From contig CM056741.1 in the NCBI GenBank assembly GCA_029851415.1, positions 162,427,685 to 162,491,684 on the forward strand: a DNA stretch of 64,000 nucleotides. Direction: 5' to 3'. Of the stretch, positions 12,301 through 25,200 are shown piece after piece; positions within the stretch are counted from its first letter, which is position 1, and each line of letters starts with the position of its first letter. Made by a program: the position numbers and the translations under genes. The DNA comes from Eretmocerus hayati (taxonomy: Eukaryota; Arthropoda; Insecta; Hymenoptera; Aphelinidae). Below the pieces are notes generated by a model. The model worked only from the letters and a program-made list of their open reading frames with translations, was not told the DNA's origin and did no database searches.

Positions 12301-14581
12301 TTAAAAAGGCTGAGAGCTTGCTTACAATTAGAAATAAATTGCGAGAAATCATATAGTTAAAGTAAGTGTGTCTAACCTGCCTCGTGTACTCAACATGCCC
12401 CCCCCCCCATACACGCCGATCTCAGAAATGGGCACTCGTTGACCTTGCCAGTAATTTTTCTGATTATATGAGAAATCTAATGTTTTGAACCGATCCCTGA
12501 ATGATTTCTGCGTCTCCTAGAATATTCAAACTAAGATTTGCTTTTTTGACTTTTGCACAGCTAAAAAGTAGCCGAGGGAATCGCGTTCAGTAAAAGTGGT
12601 ACCAACAATTTTTTATTCGACAAATATTCTAACGTATCTTAACGCTTTCGAGTGCTTGTCTCAAGAACTTCAAAATCTTTTCTTTCAAGTTGCAAAATCC
12701 AATTTGAAGCTATTTTATGAGCAAAATACGAAGATCGTTTGTAAACTGCCGAGGCCAACTTGGGGGTGGACCCAATATGCCCTCGAGCGGTTACCTGCAT
12801 GGATAAGGTGTGCAGTGTGGCTTATTCAAATAGTGACTTGAATCGGTCAAAAGAACTCTTAATGTGGCTACCAGGAGATAAGAACGATTTGATGGAGTTT
12901 ACCACCGATTTATACTATTATAAATGATGGGTGCATGTTGTGTACACCCTTTCACAAACTCCCAAAAAATCACTTTTTGGAGAAAAAAGCGAGCCATAGT
13001 CGAGATTGAACTCTCTTTGGCTCATCTCGAAGATCCCGAACCGGCTTCAAAATGAGCTAAAGTACGTTGAAAAATATTAACGGGGGCTAAAAATTAGGTA
13101 CACTCACCTGATATCATACGTTGTTCACGTTTTTTATAAAAATTCAAAAATATTCGGCAAAATTTTCTGTATCATCGTATCTCCGACTGATTCTACTATG
13201 CAGATCGCAACCAGAAAACAAAAAATCTAACGCAATGCTTCATCTAAACTCGAAACTACTCAATAGTGTAACAGCCAAAGTCCTGTTTATTAATTCTTTG
13301 GCTATAAAAAATTTCTTGCATTGATTCAAAGTAGCTCAATTCATACCATTAAGTTTATTTATTTACATTCTACAAAATTCACAATAATGACAGGTGTGAG
13401 ATTGGTGATGGCGACGCAGCAGTATTAAGCAAATGCGGACAGATGATAACCCGAGTCTCACGGATATCAAATCGAGCTCGAATACTAGGCAGATTCGTGG
13501 CTAGGCAGTTGAGTGGTACTTCCGGCCCAACGAGTGGTTCCTGCGTCGAACAGCAATTGGAACTTCATTTGAGGGCGATCAAGACTAGCATCGAGACAAG
13601 TGTGATACCGTTGGGTATGCTGAGACTGGGCTCTTATCTCGAGAGGGCACTTTTATTCAAACTGATTGCCGATAGAATCGGTCTACCAGCGAGCCTTGTC
13701 CGTGGACGCTATGGCAAGTCCTGGATTGAGATCGCCGTGCCTACGGTTAGTATACTTATAATAGCGAGATATGGATAACGATTGATATATACAAGAATTT
13801 GTTTTTTGAGTTGAAAAATTCGTTTTTTGAGCTTTTCCTCACTTTCCATGTAACGGGGTTTGATTTTTAAAATCCACTCAGACCCTTAAAATACCATGTC
13901 GAGATTGAACCACTTTTTGGAAGAAATATCTACAAACTCTTCGCACTTTCTTCTCTAGTTTTTGGGATCAGCCATGATTCAGTTGATGAAATTTTTTACA
14001 ATGAAGATGCTATCGTTGCCAATCGATTGAAAAAATTTCAGTCGATTGTTTATGGGTACGTTGGTGACAAAATAGGTTCAGAATAATTTAAACTTTCAGC
14101 TTCACATTCTGAACATTTTTTGAGAGAATGATATTCAATAGAATGGGAAAATAGATCTGAATGAGACTAGAGAAAAACCGATCAAGATAGATATATAAAA
14201 AAAACGTGGAAATTTTTTCTTGGCAGAATAAATGTGAACAGCCTTGCAACTAAGCTAATTGAGGCGGCAACGTAAATCCAACGAATTTTCATACATTTCA
14301 CACCAATCTGCTTGTGTCATTCACAGATTGCGTCGGTAGCTTGCTCCGTAGCTGGGGATGACTCCCAACTATCGTCGTCGCCGAGATCGAGCTGCAGTCT
14401 GACGGGCTCTAGCTGTCGTTGCAGTGGGGCTTCGCTCCCAACAAACTATTTACGTGAAAATTTCATCGTCGATCTGATGCACGAACCTGGTGAACTCATA
14501 CTCATCGGCAGTACTAAGGCCCTCAAGTACTGCGATGGATCGCCAAAGTGCGAGTTTTCTTGTTGCGATTACCGTGATTAA
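6345..14581 (+). CDS. ARMC3: Armadillo repeat-containing protein 3-like (ARMC3), 5' incomplete
   Basis: Ten exons join in phase: 6345-6512, 7185-7388, 7564-7926, 7996-8154, 8689-8927, 9110-9274, 10446-10576, 11256-11433, 13394-13745 and 14327-14581 (TAA). Together they give 737 residues. The first five exons encode leucine-rich helical armadillo repeats (for example VLCILNLACDN and SLSILVNLSES). The motif FAYTGRLSLNDVTEDGFYVM marks the middle of the family. The ninth and tenth exons carry the C-terminal EDR1-type domain (RALLFKLIADRIGLPASLVR, then FIVDLMHEPGELILIG). Vertebrate ARMC3 is about 870 residues, and the first visible exon aligns by recall to the middle of its N-terminal repeats, so about 150-200 N-terminal residues are missing, probably upstream of the window. 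ARMC3 is linked to cilia and sperm flagella in vertebrates; that role here is inference. Exon 5 uses the donor GTACGA, and an unspliced read would hit TAG exactly at that junction. Confidence 0.85.
8410..8541. repeat. Partial tandem duplication in an ARMC3 intron
   Basis: A block of about 49 nt beginning AATTACGTTACCAAAACTCT at 8410 recurs almost exactly at 8493, an offset of 83 nt. It lies between ARMC3 exons 4 and 5 and looks like a local replication-slippage duplication. Confidence 0.75.
9533..10262. repeat. Foldback array of short GAAGATTAACAC repeats inside an ARMC3 intron
   Basis: The left half holds many degenerate copies of CACGAAGATTAACACTTACT at spacings of about 25-45 nt. The right half holds the reverse form AGTAAGTGTTAGTCTTCGTG. 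The two halves meet near 9886 and the outer ends match as inverted copies (ATATCGACnTCTCTTACGAA). It therefore combines a tandem array with a 350-nt hairpin stem. It lies wholly in the intron between ARMC3 exons 6 and 7 (9275-10445). The layout resembles Foldback-type transposons, whose terminal inverted repeats are themselves built of short tandem units. No coding capacity was seen. Confidence 0.8.
10740..10875. repeat. Cluster of GCAATATATTGC palindromes
   Basis: Within 135 bp of an ARMC3 intron the motif GCAATAT or its complement occurs about ten times, including the perfect palindrome GCAATATATTGC and near copies. Both strands read alike. It may be a relic of a small palindromic element or a simple-sequence expansion. 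Confidence 0.6.
12398..12408. repeat. Run of 11 cytosines
   Basis: A homopolymer C run in an ARMC3 intron of otherwise AT-rich DNA. Confidence 0.8.
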
Positions 14582-16239
14582 ACTCATTTTTTGTGACATT
14601 TTCTCCGTGTTGGAGTCACAATAATTCCTCATTTGCGTGGCTTTTGATAGGAATTTCATTATTCAAAGATTTTCATTGAGCTTCACCATGACACTCGATT
14701 ATTTCAATTATACATTAAGATTTCGATATTTCAATTTTTATTTCCATATTTTGACGACAATACTCTCCACAGACACTTTGCATTGGATAATAGCATATAT
14801 GTACATTTTTTCTATGAAATCGAACTCTTATCAGGTAGATTCAATGTTTTTTCATACAAAATTAGATTGTCGGCTCACATCGATTATATAAAATTCGGAA
14901 GCTTGTACAACTATACGGTGAGATCTCTTGCATAAAAAGTTCAATAGAAACTGATAACTAATACACAACGAAATACAAATGCGAGAGGTGCATGAATAAG
15001 TATCAGAGTTTGCTCAATCAGAGAACGAATATTTCCAACTTCACTTGCTGCGTATCTGAGCCTCTTTTTTCGCAAAAAGCTCGGCAACATCCGAGAGTTT
15101 TGTGGTTGTATGCCTCGAGTAGAGTGCCAGGGCCAGGTATTTATTCGCAACTGGCGGTGCTTTTGGTGATGTAACTTTGGAATTGCTCAGCCTCGCTGCA
15201 GCAAATGAATTGTAATCATATCACAACTGTGCAACTGCGACTAAATTGTATATCGTGTTAATTTACAAATTTGCAATAAAGTTTACAAACCTTCAATATA
15301 AAAGAAATCCTACATCATACCTGAGTTTGATGGTGGATCTGTATAAGTCTTGGAGAATGGCAGATATTTTTATTTGTTTTTTGATCCATGTTCCGACCTA
15401 AATCGGGCAAAAAGTTGTTATCTTGTTTGTTAATGACAGAGAAGTTCATTTTTGAGAGAAAGAATTTTACCATCAGAACTTGCTCATGGAGTAAAATGGA
15501 ATAAGCGAGAATAAAGCTGAAAAATAACAATATAGAGGGACAGGAATAATACGGAATTACGGGCGAAGCAAGAGGCGGCTGTAAGCTTTAGTATCGATTT
15601 TGAATAGCGTTCATTCAAGATGAAATGTATACTCCAAACTAAGGATAAGTCTCATGAATAAAACCCGCTACAGTTTACATGTTGACCAGAAGAGTGTTTA
15701 AAATCTCGCTCTTTTTTTCAACTCCTAGAAGTGGTATATAAATTGATAGATTCTAACGCCCCTGGTCTCTGGAATACACTGCATGTAATTAGCATTGGTA
15801 TCCCTTATGGGTAACGCGCATCTTATGGTGTGATTTCATAGACACTTGAAAGTTAGGTCCTATAAATTTTGTATCAGTTTTTGGTACTAAAAAAGGGGCT
15901 TTTTTCAAAGTTTTAACCAAATTAGTCCGGGATATGAAATACTCTAGCTCCTGATGAAACATGCACTTGTTGTCCAGAATGTATTACAATCTAGTTGAAC
16001 AATATCTTCGTTGTATTCTGAGTGGTATTCATAAAAATTTTCATGAAGTGAATTGAAACAATTTAATCTAAAGAAATGAACGTTATTTCGAAATTTTTTG
16101 ACTCTACGTCGCGGAAAACTGTCGACAATAATTAGATCGTCATTCTGGAAGTATGCAGCTGAATGCATGCAGAATTTTAATAGAGCCTCATGAAACTCTT
16201 GGAAACTAAATTCTCTCATAAATTAAAGTTTAATCATAG
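14582..16239. other. Convergent 3' interval between ARMC3 and the membrane-protein gene
   Basis: This 1.66-kb interval follows the ARMC3 stop and precedes (in genome order) the stop of the minus-strand gene. A candidate plus-strand polyadenylation signal AATAAA lies at 15275-15280, about 700 nt after the ARMC3 stop. A minus-strand open frame at 15315-15530 has an acceptor-like and a donor-like site but no recognisable product. No TNF domain could be found here. Confidence 0.4.
15275..15280 (+). terminator. Candidate polyadenylation signal for ARMC3
   Basis: AATAAA in the sequence gcaataaagt, the only good signal noted in the first kilobase after the ARMC3 stop codon. The distance (about 700 nt) is long but acceptable for a 3' untranslated region. 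Confidence 0.3.
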
Positions 16240-19200
16240 TCACCGTTCAACAGTCAGCCCAGTAGTCACAACTCTATCCTGGTCCTTCTGTCGCATCCGG
16301 ACATCACCATCTTCATAGGATGAAGACGATGGGGAAACAGCATCATCTCGTAATCTCGAATATTCCTCAGCCATCCTCAACCTGTCCTTTTCCCTCTCAG
16401 ATTCCAAAAGTTTTTGCCTCTCACGCCACGACCCATCCTCGTGTTCAACTTCTGTTTCACGATCTCTGAAAAGTTCACTTCCACGTTCCTTTCCCAATCG
16501 CCTCAGAGTGGCAAGAACCTTTTCCAATTCTGACGTAGAGCAAGGTGAAGACAAACTGCCAGTCTTTGTAGTCGTTGCGACCAGGGCTTCTTGCTCATAC
16601 TTTTGTTGTTGTTGATGGTATTCCTGGTTGGAGATAAAGTTTGGACTGGTACTGCTGGGGAATAGAGTTTCGTCCTCGTAGCCCGTGTCGTACTCGTCGA
16701 TGCTACCATTTTCCAATTGCTGTTCTGAATTCTGCTCATTTTCATCGCTTGTCTCGTTTTCATCGCCGAGACCGCCACCGCCACCATCACTTGCGTAGAG
16801 CTACACAGAAATAAAGAAATGTCCAGTTAATATTAAATTCTATCAAATGCGAGGGCACGGTTTGGAAAAATGATGTACAGGTGAGAGGCTATTTGCAGGG
16901 GAAAACTTTATTGGTGATCTGCACACACACATTGATTACTTGTTTTTGGAGTTGTCGCAAGCCCATCTCCACAACTTATTTTCATAAAACATTAGAAAGT
17001 ATACCGGGTAGAAAGTATTGCTGTCCGAGAAAGGAGTACCTCCCTCCCCCCTTGACCCAGAAACAACTGGGAATCGCGAATAACCCCGTAACTCGAGCCC
17101 CCTCATCTCGACAGGGGCAATCGATGGTGACCTATGGTCACTTTTTAGGTAATTTGAGGATCACCTTGCTTTTTTTTTAAAAAAACACCTCCTTCCAACC
17201 TCAGATACTGAAGGTGCGTGAAAAATTGTGAAACTTTTGTCCGAAACATTTTTTGATCCGACTTGACATTGGCGAGGTGAATGAATGTAAGTCAAAGCGG
17301 GTGGTTGGTCACAGCTGTAGCTTCAAGGCTAAGGGTTTTACCGGAGTATGTTAGGAGTAGAGGTTGTTCTCGATCATAACGAATATGAACCAGTGGTCTT
17401 GGTTTTGACTTGGAAGGTCGTTTTCGAGTTGACTTAAAGGTCAACTTGATCTTTAAAATGGGAAAACACTTAATTTTGATTCCGAAATCTGACAAAATTT
17501 GGAAAATTATGAGACCCTAGCTGGAACATCTTTTGATCCAACATATGACCTTAGCGAGTAAATGGAGGCCAATGTGAAGGGTAACCTCCATAGCTTCAAG
17601 AGTAATCGTTATATCGGAAAATGTCTCAAAGCGGGAATGACCTAATGACCTCATTTCTTACTTTTGAAGCATTTTTGAGGCCATTCGAACCTCTCCAAGG
17701 TCATTCCGAATCAAGAAATGTTTCAGATTACAGTTTCAGAGCTTTTCACGCTCTTCCGGAATCTGAGGTCAGAAGTAGATATTTCCGTCCGAATTAATCT
17801 AGTTGACCTACAGATGACATAAAAAATGAGCTTCAAGGTCGAAACCAAGGTCATTAGCCCATGAACCACTCTCATCTCAAACATTTCCCGATAAAATGCT
17901 TACTTTTGGAGCTACGGCGCGTTATCGTCCACCCGTTCTGACCTTAATTTATCTCACGGAGGTCAGTCAGTTCAAAAATGTTTTATACAAAAGGCTAATT
18001 ATTTTTCAAGCGCTTTGAAAATTCAAGGTCAAAAGTAGATATTTCCATTGGAAAAATCGAGTTGGCTTCCGAATGACCTTGAGAATAACCTCCAACTCAC
18101 CACTCACCATACACCATCGGATGTCAACCTCAGAATAAGGGTCCCTGTGTTCTGGTATTTTTCGCGATTCCCAACCATCCCCGAAAGAAAGGGAGGATAC
18201 TTTTCAGACACCCTGTATACATATGTTTTGCTACGGAAGAACGAGTTCAATCAATCTGAGGAAAAACTCTTCTAAAAACTTGATTCTTTTTTGTTGAGAT
18301 TTTCCTCCGATCAAAGCTCAATTAATCTCATTTGTTCTCTTAAATACACTCTAACAACCCAGTGAATTGTTAATTCTACCGCAAATCTCTCACTTATTTG
18401 GCCCCAAGATCAAGAAGTATACAGTATGGATTCTCTCTTGCAAAATGCATCTCGTTAGTTGAATTTCGTGTTCCTCGAAACTTGCTGGACTATAACACAC
18501 GGGTAAATATGACTCGATTATATTCATGAGGATGTATGCGCACAGCAGAAGGACCCGACTGTATTCAAATTGAATCCGTGTGAATACAGATGTAAAACAC
18601 GAATATATTTACTCGCTGTTAGAGTATATGCACTCTTGGCAACAATTTCTCGTGATTTACTGCTTTCTCATCTCAACTCTGCATGATATTTCAAGTGAAT
18701 ATTCGTTCGAGAAGACAGAACATAAAATAGTAATAGAAGATCTTCATTGACTTTGATGATGATTTTGTATACCACTAAACCTGGTAGAAATGTGGCCATT
18801 TTTTGTGGCCACCTAGAGCTACCCGTGTAAAACATACGATTCCATGAACATATATGATCATGGAATCCTCGGATTCCATGGTCATATATGATCATGCGTA
18901 ACACCGCTTCAAATATTTTCTTTTATTCCAGAAAGTTGTGATAAATCGGTTCAAATCTATTCTAACATCAATACGTCACCATACTGATCATATACTACTG
19001 AAAAAAAATCTTCCCAGGAATCGGTCTCGAGTTCCCAAAAACTGACATTTTCGCCAAATAATGATATTTAATGTGGATTTTTTCTCTTCGGTACTTCAAA
19101 TGTTCAAAACCTGAGAATGACTTCGGAAAAAAATTTTCTGAGTAATATTCGATCATCACCGTAAAGGACAGATGTTGCAAATTAGTATATCGCACCTTTC

Positions 19201-22200
19201 CGGAATGAAAATGACAAATTTTGAAACCGATTTCATTTATGATCATGTATGACCATGGAATCCACGGATTCCATGATCATATATGTTCATGGAATCTTAT
19301 GTTCTACATGGGTAGTAGCAATGCGACTTGACCAAAAACGCTCATCATTTCTACAAAGGCGCAACTTCCAACAAAACTGAATTCGTTGACCAAACCCTAG
19401 CCAGTATGTTCAATAATGCTGAAATCCCCACATCCATAATTCTTCTATGTCCAAAAAGAAAACTAGTCAGCAGTCATTTACAGCATATCCAAGTCCACAC
19501 TCCCGCCTTCAATCCTTATAGAGAACTGACACACAAATCGACTCTTTGTTTTGTAAAGGTATAACTGCTCTGTTTCGATTTCCATTATAGTCCTGTCCTC
19601 ATAGAAGCATCGCTCATGTATACGTCTTTAAGTGCTTCACCAATGGAACTCGAATCCACAATATGTAAATAAGGGGTGCATAAAACGTGCAAATTCTGGT
19701 GCACGTATAAACGTCGAGCAATACCGTGGCAATGCAAGCACGCCAAACGTCAAGAGTTGTCGAAGGTGGTACATTATATACAGGCCAACGTATATCGGCT
19801 CTCCATTTATACTCTCTATGCAAATTGTAACAATTCTGAGGACTTTGAGGCCAGAGTACAGAAGCGACTGTTACGAATTTATTCGAAGTCCCAAAGTAGG
19901 TAGTATTATAGTTATGGCATCTGATCCGAATTGCAGAGGGTCACGAGCTGTATAATTCGTCGCTACCTGATTTTTAGAAGCGTTCTGACGGAGTATGTAT
20001 GTACATACGTGCTTTCAGTCATATGGTGAGATTTAGATATCCTAGTAATCTATATTGAGCTGTTTGTGAGCTTTGATATGCAGGTATGTATGCAGGGCAA
20101 ACACAAGCACGTCTCTTGTGGATTAGATACGCAAACGACCTGGTTAATTCCTTGGGTGAGTAGTACGAATCAATATTCTGTCAGATTTGGATAATCGAAA
20201 TCATTTTTCTCAGCAAAAAGTTGTGTTGTCACAGTTCTAAACTATTAATAAAGTCTTTCATGAATCATGATCCTGTAGTACGATGCTTGATTTTGTCCAC
20301 GAATCCAGAAAAATAAAAATAAGTCTGAAGAATTGACCAGCTGCAAAAATCTGCGTTATCTCAGACATATTTTTCAATTTGGCGGAGATAGTTTCAGACG
20401 AACTTCCCTGATAATCAGATAGATCCTTAGGACCCTTGCGATTTGTAGAACTCATCCCATGAGCGCCATGGAATAAAAATGTTGCCATAATTTTTCTATT
20501 AATAGTTTGGTTTCAACATAATTCCAACAGATGAAACAATATTGAAACTAAACATCCAAAATCGATTAAGAGGCATGTGCCAGTAATCCAAATAGACTAA
20601 GATGAGCTATTGAAGTAAAATTTTCGCTTATGCCTATTTATTTGGTAGGTGGTAATGAAAATGTTTAGTTCATTGTAGAATTATCTACTGCAACTTGCTC
20701 CAAAACACGTCAAGTATTTCATTCATTCACTTTGAATGCTATCCAGGAATTCGTGTTTGTTCTTGAGAGACATTAGAGAGAGTAGTTTCCGTGTAGCCCG
20801 GTCAATCTTACGTGAGCCAAGCCATTCGCAAGAGAGGCATAAAAGCACATTGAAATCGTTAAATTTAACGAGAACGCGCGGAACTTGCAACATTGCGTTA
20901 CGTTAACTTTTTCCCATAAATCATGATTATCATTTCTCTCATAATTCCAAAGTTCAGCTAGAAATCTATTGTTTACAGCGCCAACTTTTGAAATACCGAC
21001 CTCTTTTGGCAGATATTGAACTAATAAAAAATGAATTAACCATCAGAATTCAGAATGCATTAAACTCGGAAACATAGAAGGCCTCAGAAAGCTAAAAAAT
21101 GGTCTGAGGTTGATTATCATAATCCACTGGGCCTATGATATCAGACTTTGAAATCTGAAAAATAAAATTGAGCGAGCCCAAATCGTGAGCCGATAATGTG
21201 TTGTTCACGCATAAAATATCAAGAGAAAAACTTTCAAATGGAGTTAAAAATCATTTAAGGCTGAAAAATGCTTAAAAAAATTTCCAATCCTATGAAAGTG
21301 ACGTGGACTTCTCCGATTGCGTGCGATATCGATTTGAAAATTGTGCAAGCAATTATCCAATTATAAGCAGCAATGATGAGGCTTTACAAGAGACGATGAA
21401 GATAACTACTATGGCCGTTATTAATTAACATGGTAGAATTGAGTTTCTCGCACGAGACGACCAGCCTCTCAGCGCGGCTCATTCACTTTTGTGACTCCAG
21501 TATTCGCATAGCCAAATGAGTTTACGTTAACGTGTGTGTAACGATCGTCTTTTGCTGTAGAATGTAAAATGTTCTGAGCTTTCAGATAACGTTTTCCACT
21601 GACTTTCCTCGTGAAAGGGAAGCTTCAATCGTCAAACGTCATTAGACAGACAGGTTCTATTCGTTACACGATTGGTTTTTTCAGCGAGGAATTATTTTTG
21701 CTCTTCGAAAAAAAATGTAGTCAAAAATAGAGGAAAAAACGTTAGAATGAGATCTCGACGAGTGTAATTTCTTGTAAGAGAATTCAATTTTCGGATACTC
21801 AGGTGGTTTTCAGAATTCACTCAGATTATTTTTCCGCAACCATAATATGGAAATTATTATAATTCTTTTGTCATATTCTGGAAGACTCTTTTGGGAAAAA
21901 TCGTGCATGCCGAAAGAATTGACAATATTTTTTAATGAGACGGTGTGGAAAGATCTCTCAAGCCGCCTTCACATATCAAATTTCTAGTTTCTCAAATTGA
22001 GATGGAAGATATGCGCTTCTCATACTGAAAAATGATTATTCTATTGAAGATTATGACTTTATCAGTAATTGATGCATTTTACAAGATTATCGAAAGTTTG
22101 GTGCAGTTCTGACCAGTTCGAGTTCTGACACTTGAATTTGATTGGGTACAACCGAATCTCATGAAAATGCTGAATTGATCTTATACGTACCTTGGGAAAA

Positions 22201-25200
22201 TCTTGTCATATCATCCATACGAAGTTACTCGTTAGAGATAGTTTGTGAGGTTCAGATTTCACTATTATAGCTCATGCTTATTACAGATTGAAAATACTTA
22301 TATATTTCGTGATGTATAAAGAGTCGCATTGAGAAGTTTTATTGAGTTTGATAGAGGTATCTAAGGCACCGCATTTATCAAACCTCAAGATAGATTCTGC
22401 TTGAACTCTAAGTGTAAGGGTAAAGAAAGGTCTCCGTTCACGAAAAGTGCTAGATTACACATAGCCGAGAATACCATAAAACACAATCTATCTCTCATTT
22501 ATTCTCAAAGCATTCCTTAGTTCAGCAATGTATTCACTCTGCATCTCTTCCCCTCTTTGCCACTTCATCTCTAGAAATGGCTCCTGGTAACCCCTTTTTG
22601 CGTTTTCGCGGATACAATCATGTATGTGCTCTCAGAACGTTGTTTATTTTGGGTAGACCCTGGAGTGATTAATGCGTGCAAAACTCGAAGGGTTTTTGCT
22701 CGGATTTTGCAGCTTACTCGTTGCTTCTCTCAAGGCTCACTTTACAACTTTGCCATTGACCTCGTGGAAAATCGATATTCGTGATTAATTTCGGGTGGCG
22801 AGAAAGGTAATTTAAATGTAACTGTAAAACTTGTGAATTGACTTCGAGAGATTAGCTTCTTGAAATTGATGAAACGCTATTCATTATAACTGCAATGGAA
22901 ATATCTAATAATCGCACATAAATATGTGGAATCGTATGTTACTAATGATTTTTGACAAGGTGCAACATACAACAGAATTCTGATACCGGTGGCTTGCGGT
23001 GTTTTGCGCTAATGTGTTTTATCAGTCTCAAAAAGTGTGGTCTGACTACTGATTGATCCGCATTACTTGAGTCAGATGATGAAAAAAAAAACAACCCTGA
23101 TAATGAATACATTTGTTAACTCTAAAATGACTCACTGGGTCAGATTAGCTCAAACCGATATTTTTCCATAAGTGACACTCGGAATCAACTTTGCCCTACG
23201 ATTTTCTTTTAAAGTCCTGAAGCTCGTTTGACAAACTTCAAAATGAGCTCAGGTACGTTGAATTTTGTTCAGGTTGGAAAGCACCATCTGCTTACCAACA
23301 AAACATCGATTGTGAAGTGATGAAGTGATCAATCGATCAACCACGACTTACTGATTTTTCTGATCGGTTGACTGTTGTCCGCGATATTGCAATGTATTCA
23401 GGAGCTAGATCCTCTTGGCTGCAAGATGTGTAGGTCCAATTTGTGGCGCGATAAATGCACCGAACTCATTGGGGTGGGTTTTCTTCTCCACTAAGGTGCC
23501 TCGCAGACTAATCAATCCCGGGCAATTATCCAAAACTCATTTCATACGCACAATACGTACACTATACAAGTCCCGCAAAATAATCCGATAGAGATCAAAT
23601 TGGCGCAAATAAAAAAAAAAAAGAAGAAAAAGAGGGTTGTTCCTTCCAGAAAGCGAAGCTCTATTTTCTTCAACCAAACAAATACATCAAAAAAACCTTC
23701 CACAAATCTTACAGAATCCCCGAGCAATCTTATCGCTTTTTGCAGGGCGCCACGAGCAATTTAGACAATAATTAAACAGCTCTTCGGGGTGATAAGACTC
23801 TCACTCTGGCCGATTGTTTTCTTATGGATTTTTCTTGGATCTTATTGATGATATTATTTGTCAGAACAGTGATGCAGTAATTATACGATAGGCTTTATGT
23901 GGTGGGATTTCAATCAATTGACATTTAAAACGAAGGGATAATGTAAAAGAACATTCATGATTGGACTGCTTGCAATCATTTTGATCCACTTTTGAACTTG
24001 ATAAGATTTTTTGTAATTCACGTAGAAATATAGAGCAAACTTTTTTGAATGATTTCTAAACCTGAAAAGCAATCGAAGCAAGCACTGAAATTGACGATAA
24101 AGTTGTCGTAAAAGCACAATATTGACAGCGTTCAAACATTTCTTAGTCCTTGTGATTCATGAAAGTCTCAATCAGCAAGGAATCTAACGGAATTGGAACT
24201 TCAGTTCAAACCTTATGTAATTGAAGTGGTCTTGAGCAAATGGAAGATATGTTATTCCAAAGAACGAAATGACCATCCTTTGCTCCTAAGGGGTTTTCAA
24301 ATCGAAGATATTCAATCACTTTCTAATCGGTTCCTGATCGAATTACTCATCTTTGTCTGATGTACATACTAGCATTGCAGTGCTTGCGGTAAGAGTTGAT
24401 CGCCCGAATTTTCGTATAAAAGTCAATGCAAATCGAAACTCTTCGAATTTCTCATTTACTTTCGTATGTATACCTTCCAAATAATATGACCCAAACCATA
24501 AAGTGCAAGATAGCGAGTAAAGAAGACACAATAGTACATTACGCGTCGAGTGCTGGAAACATTTTTTCCTTCGGGAAACCAAGCTGGACGTGGGCGATGG
24601 CACCGCCCAGCGTGGTTTTCCCGAAGGAAAAATCTTCCCGCACGAGACGCGTATGCAGTTTTACACGCTGTTTCTACGTATGGACATATAAAATAAGGTA
24701 AAGGAAGAGAATCCCACAAACGATGGGCACGAAGAGTATACGATAGAAAGAAAATGTTACTAGGTCTCACCTGTTGCTCAAATGCTCTGAGCTCATCGAG
24801 CAAATCCCTTTCGAGTAATCTCTGCTTGAGTACTTCAACATCTCTGCCAAGGCTTGCAATATCACTCGCGTGAGCCAGTATCCGTCTAAGGGTCCAGAGT
24901 TCAATTATAGCACAACCTAGGGCCAGTCCCAGAGCTGCCCATGTCAATAGTCCCAACCAACGCAATCTTTTGATCATGAGTAATAAGGATGATGATGAAG
25001 ATGACGAGATTGGGCTCTGCTGCTGCAAAAGCTCTGCCGTGAAGTAGTCCGCGCCGCAATTTATTGATGCATCAGCTTCGCTATTGGTACTGCCTCCGTT
25101 GTTTCGTTGCTGCTGCTGCTGTTGCATGTTGAGATTCTCACGAGAAAGCTCTAGGAAAGAGCGAGATTCCTCGTGACCTGTACCACTTCGCCAAGGTTTC

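Larger units (their letters stand above)
16801..24770. other. Large intron of the minus-strand membrane-protein gene
   Basis: About 8 kb between the two exons. It holds a degenerate tandem repeat (17200-18080), a 497-bp inverted-repeat element (18819-19315) and a GC-rich hairpin (24541-24652), described separately. The stretch 19316-24540 is AT-rich with scattered short open frames on both strands that look accidental; no gene could be supported. Confidence 0.5.

Noticed and set aside
13800..13935. Segment resembling 12958-13110 (TCGAGATTGAACnnCTTTTTGG)
   Set aside because: Only short blocks match, so it could not be told from chance in AT-rich intron sequence. It may be part of an old dispersed repeat.
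15315..15530. Minus-strand frame with splice-like borders, tested as a TNF-domain exon for the 16-25 kb gene
   Set aside because: The peptide shows none of the beta-strand landmarks of the TNF fold, and its acceptor is weak.
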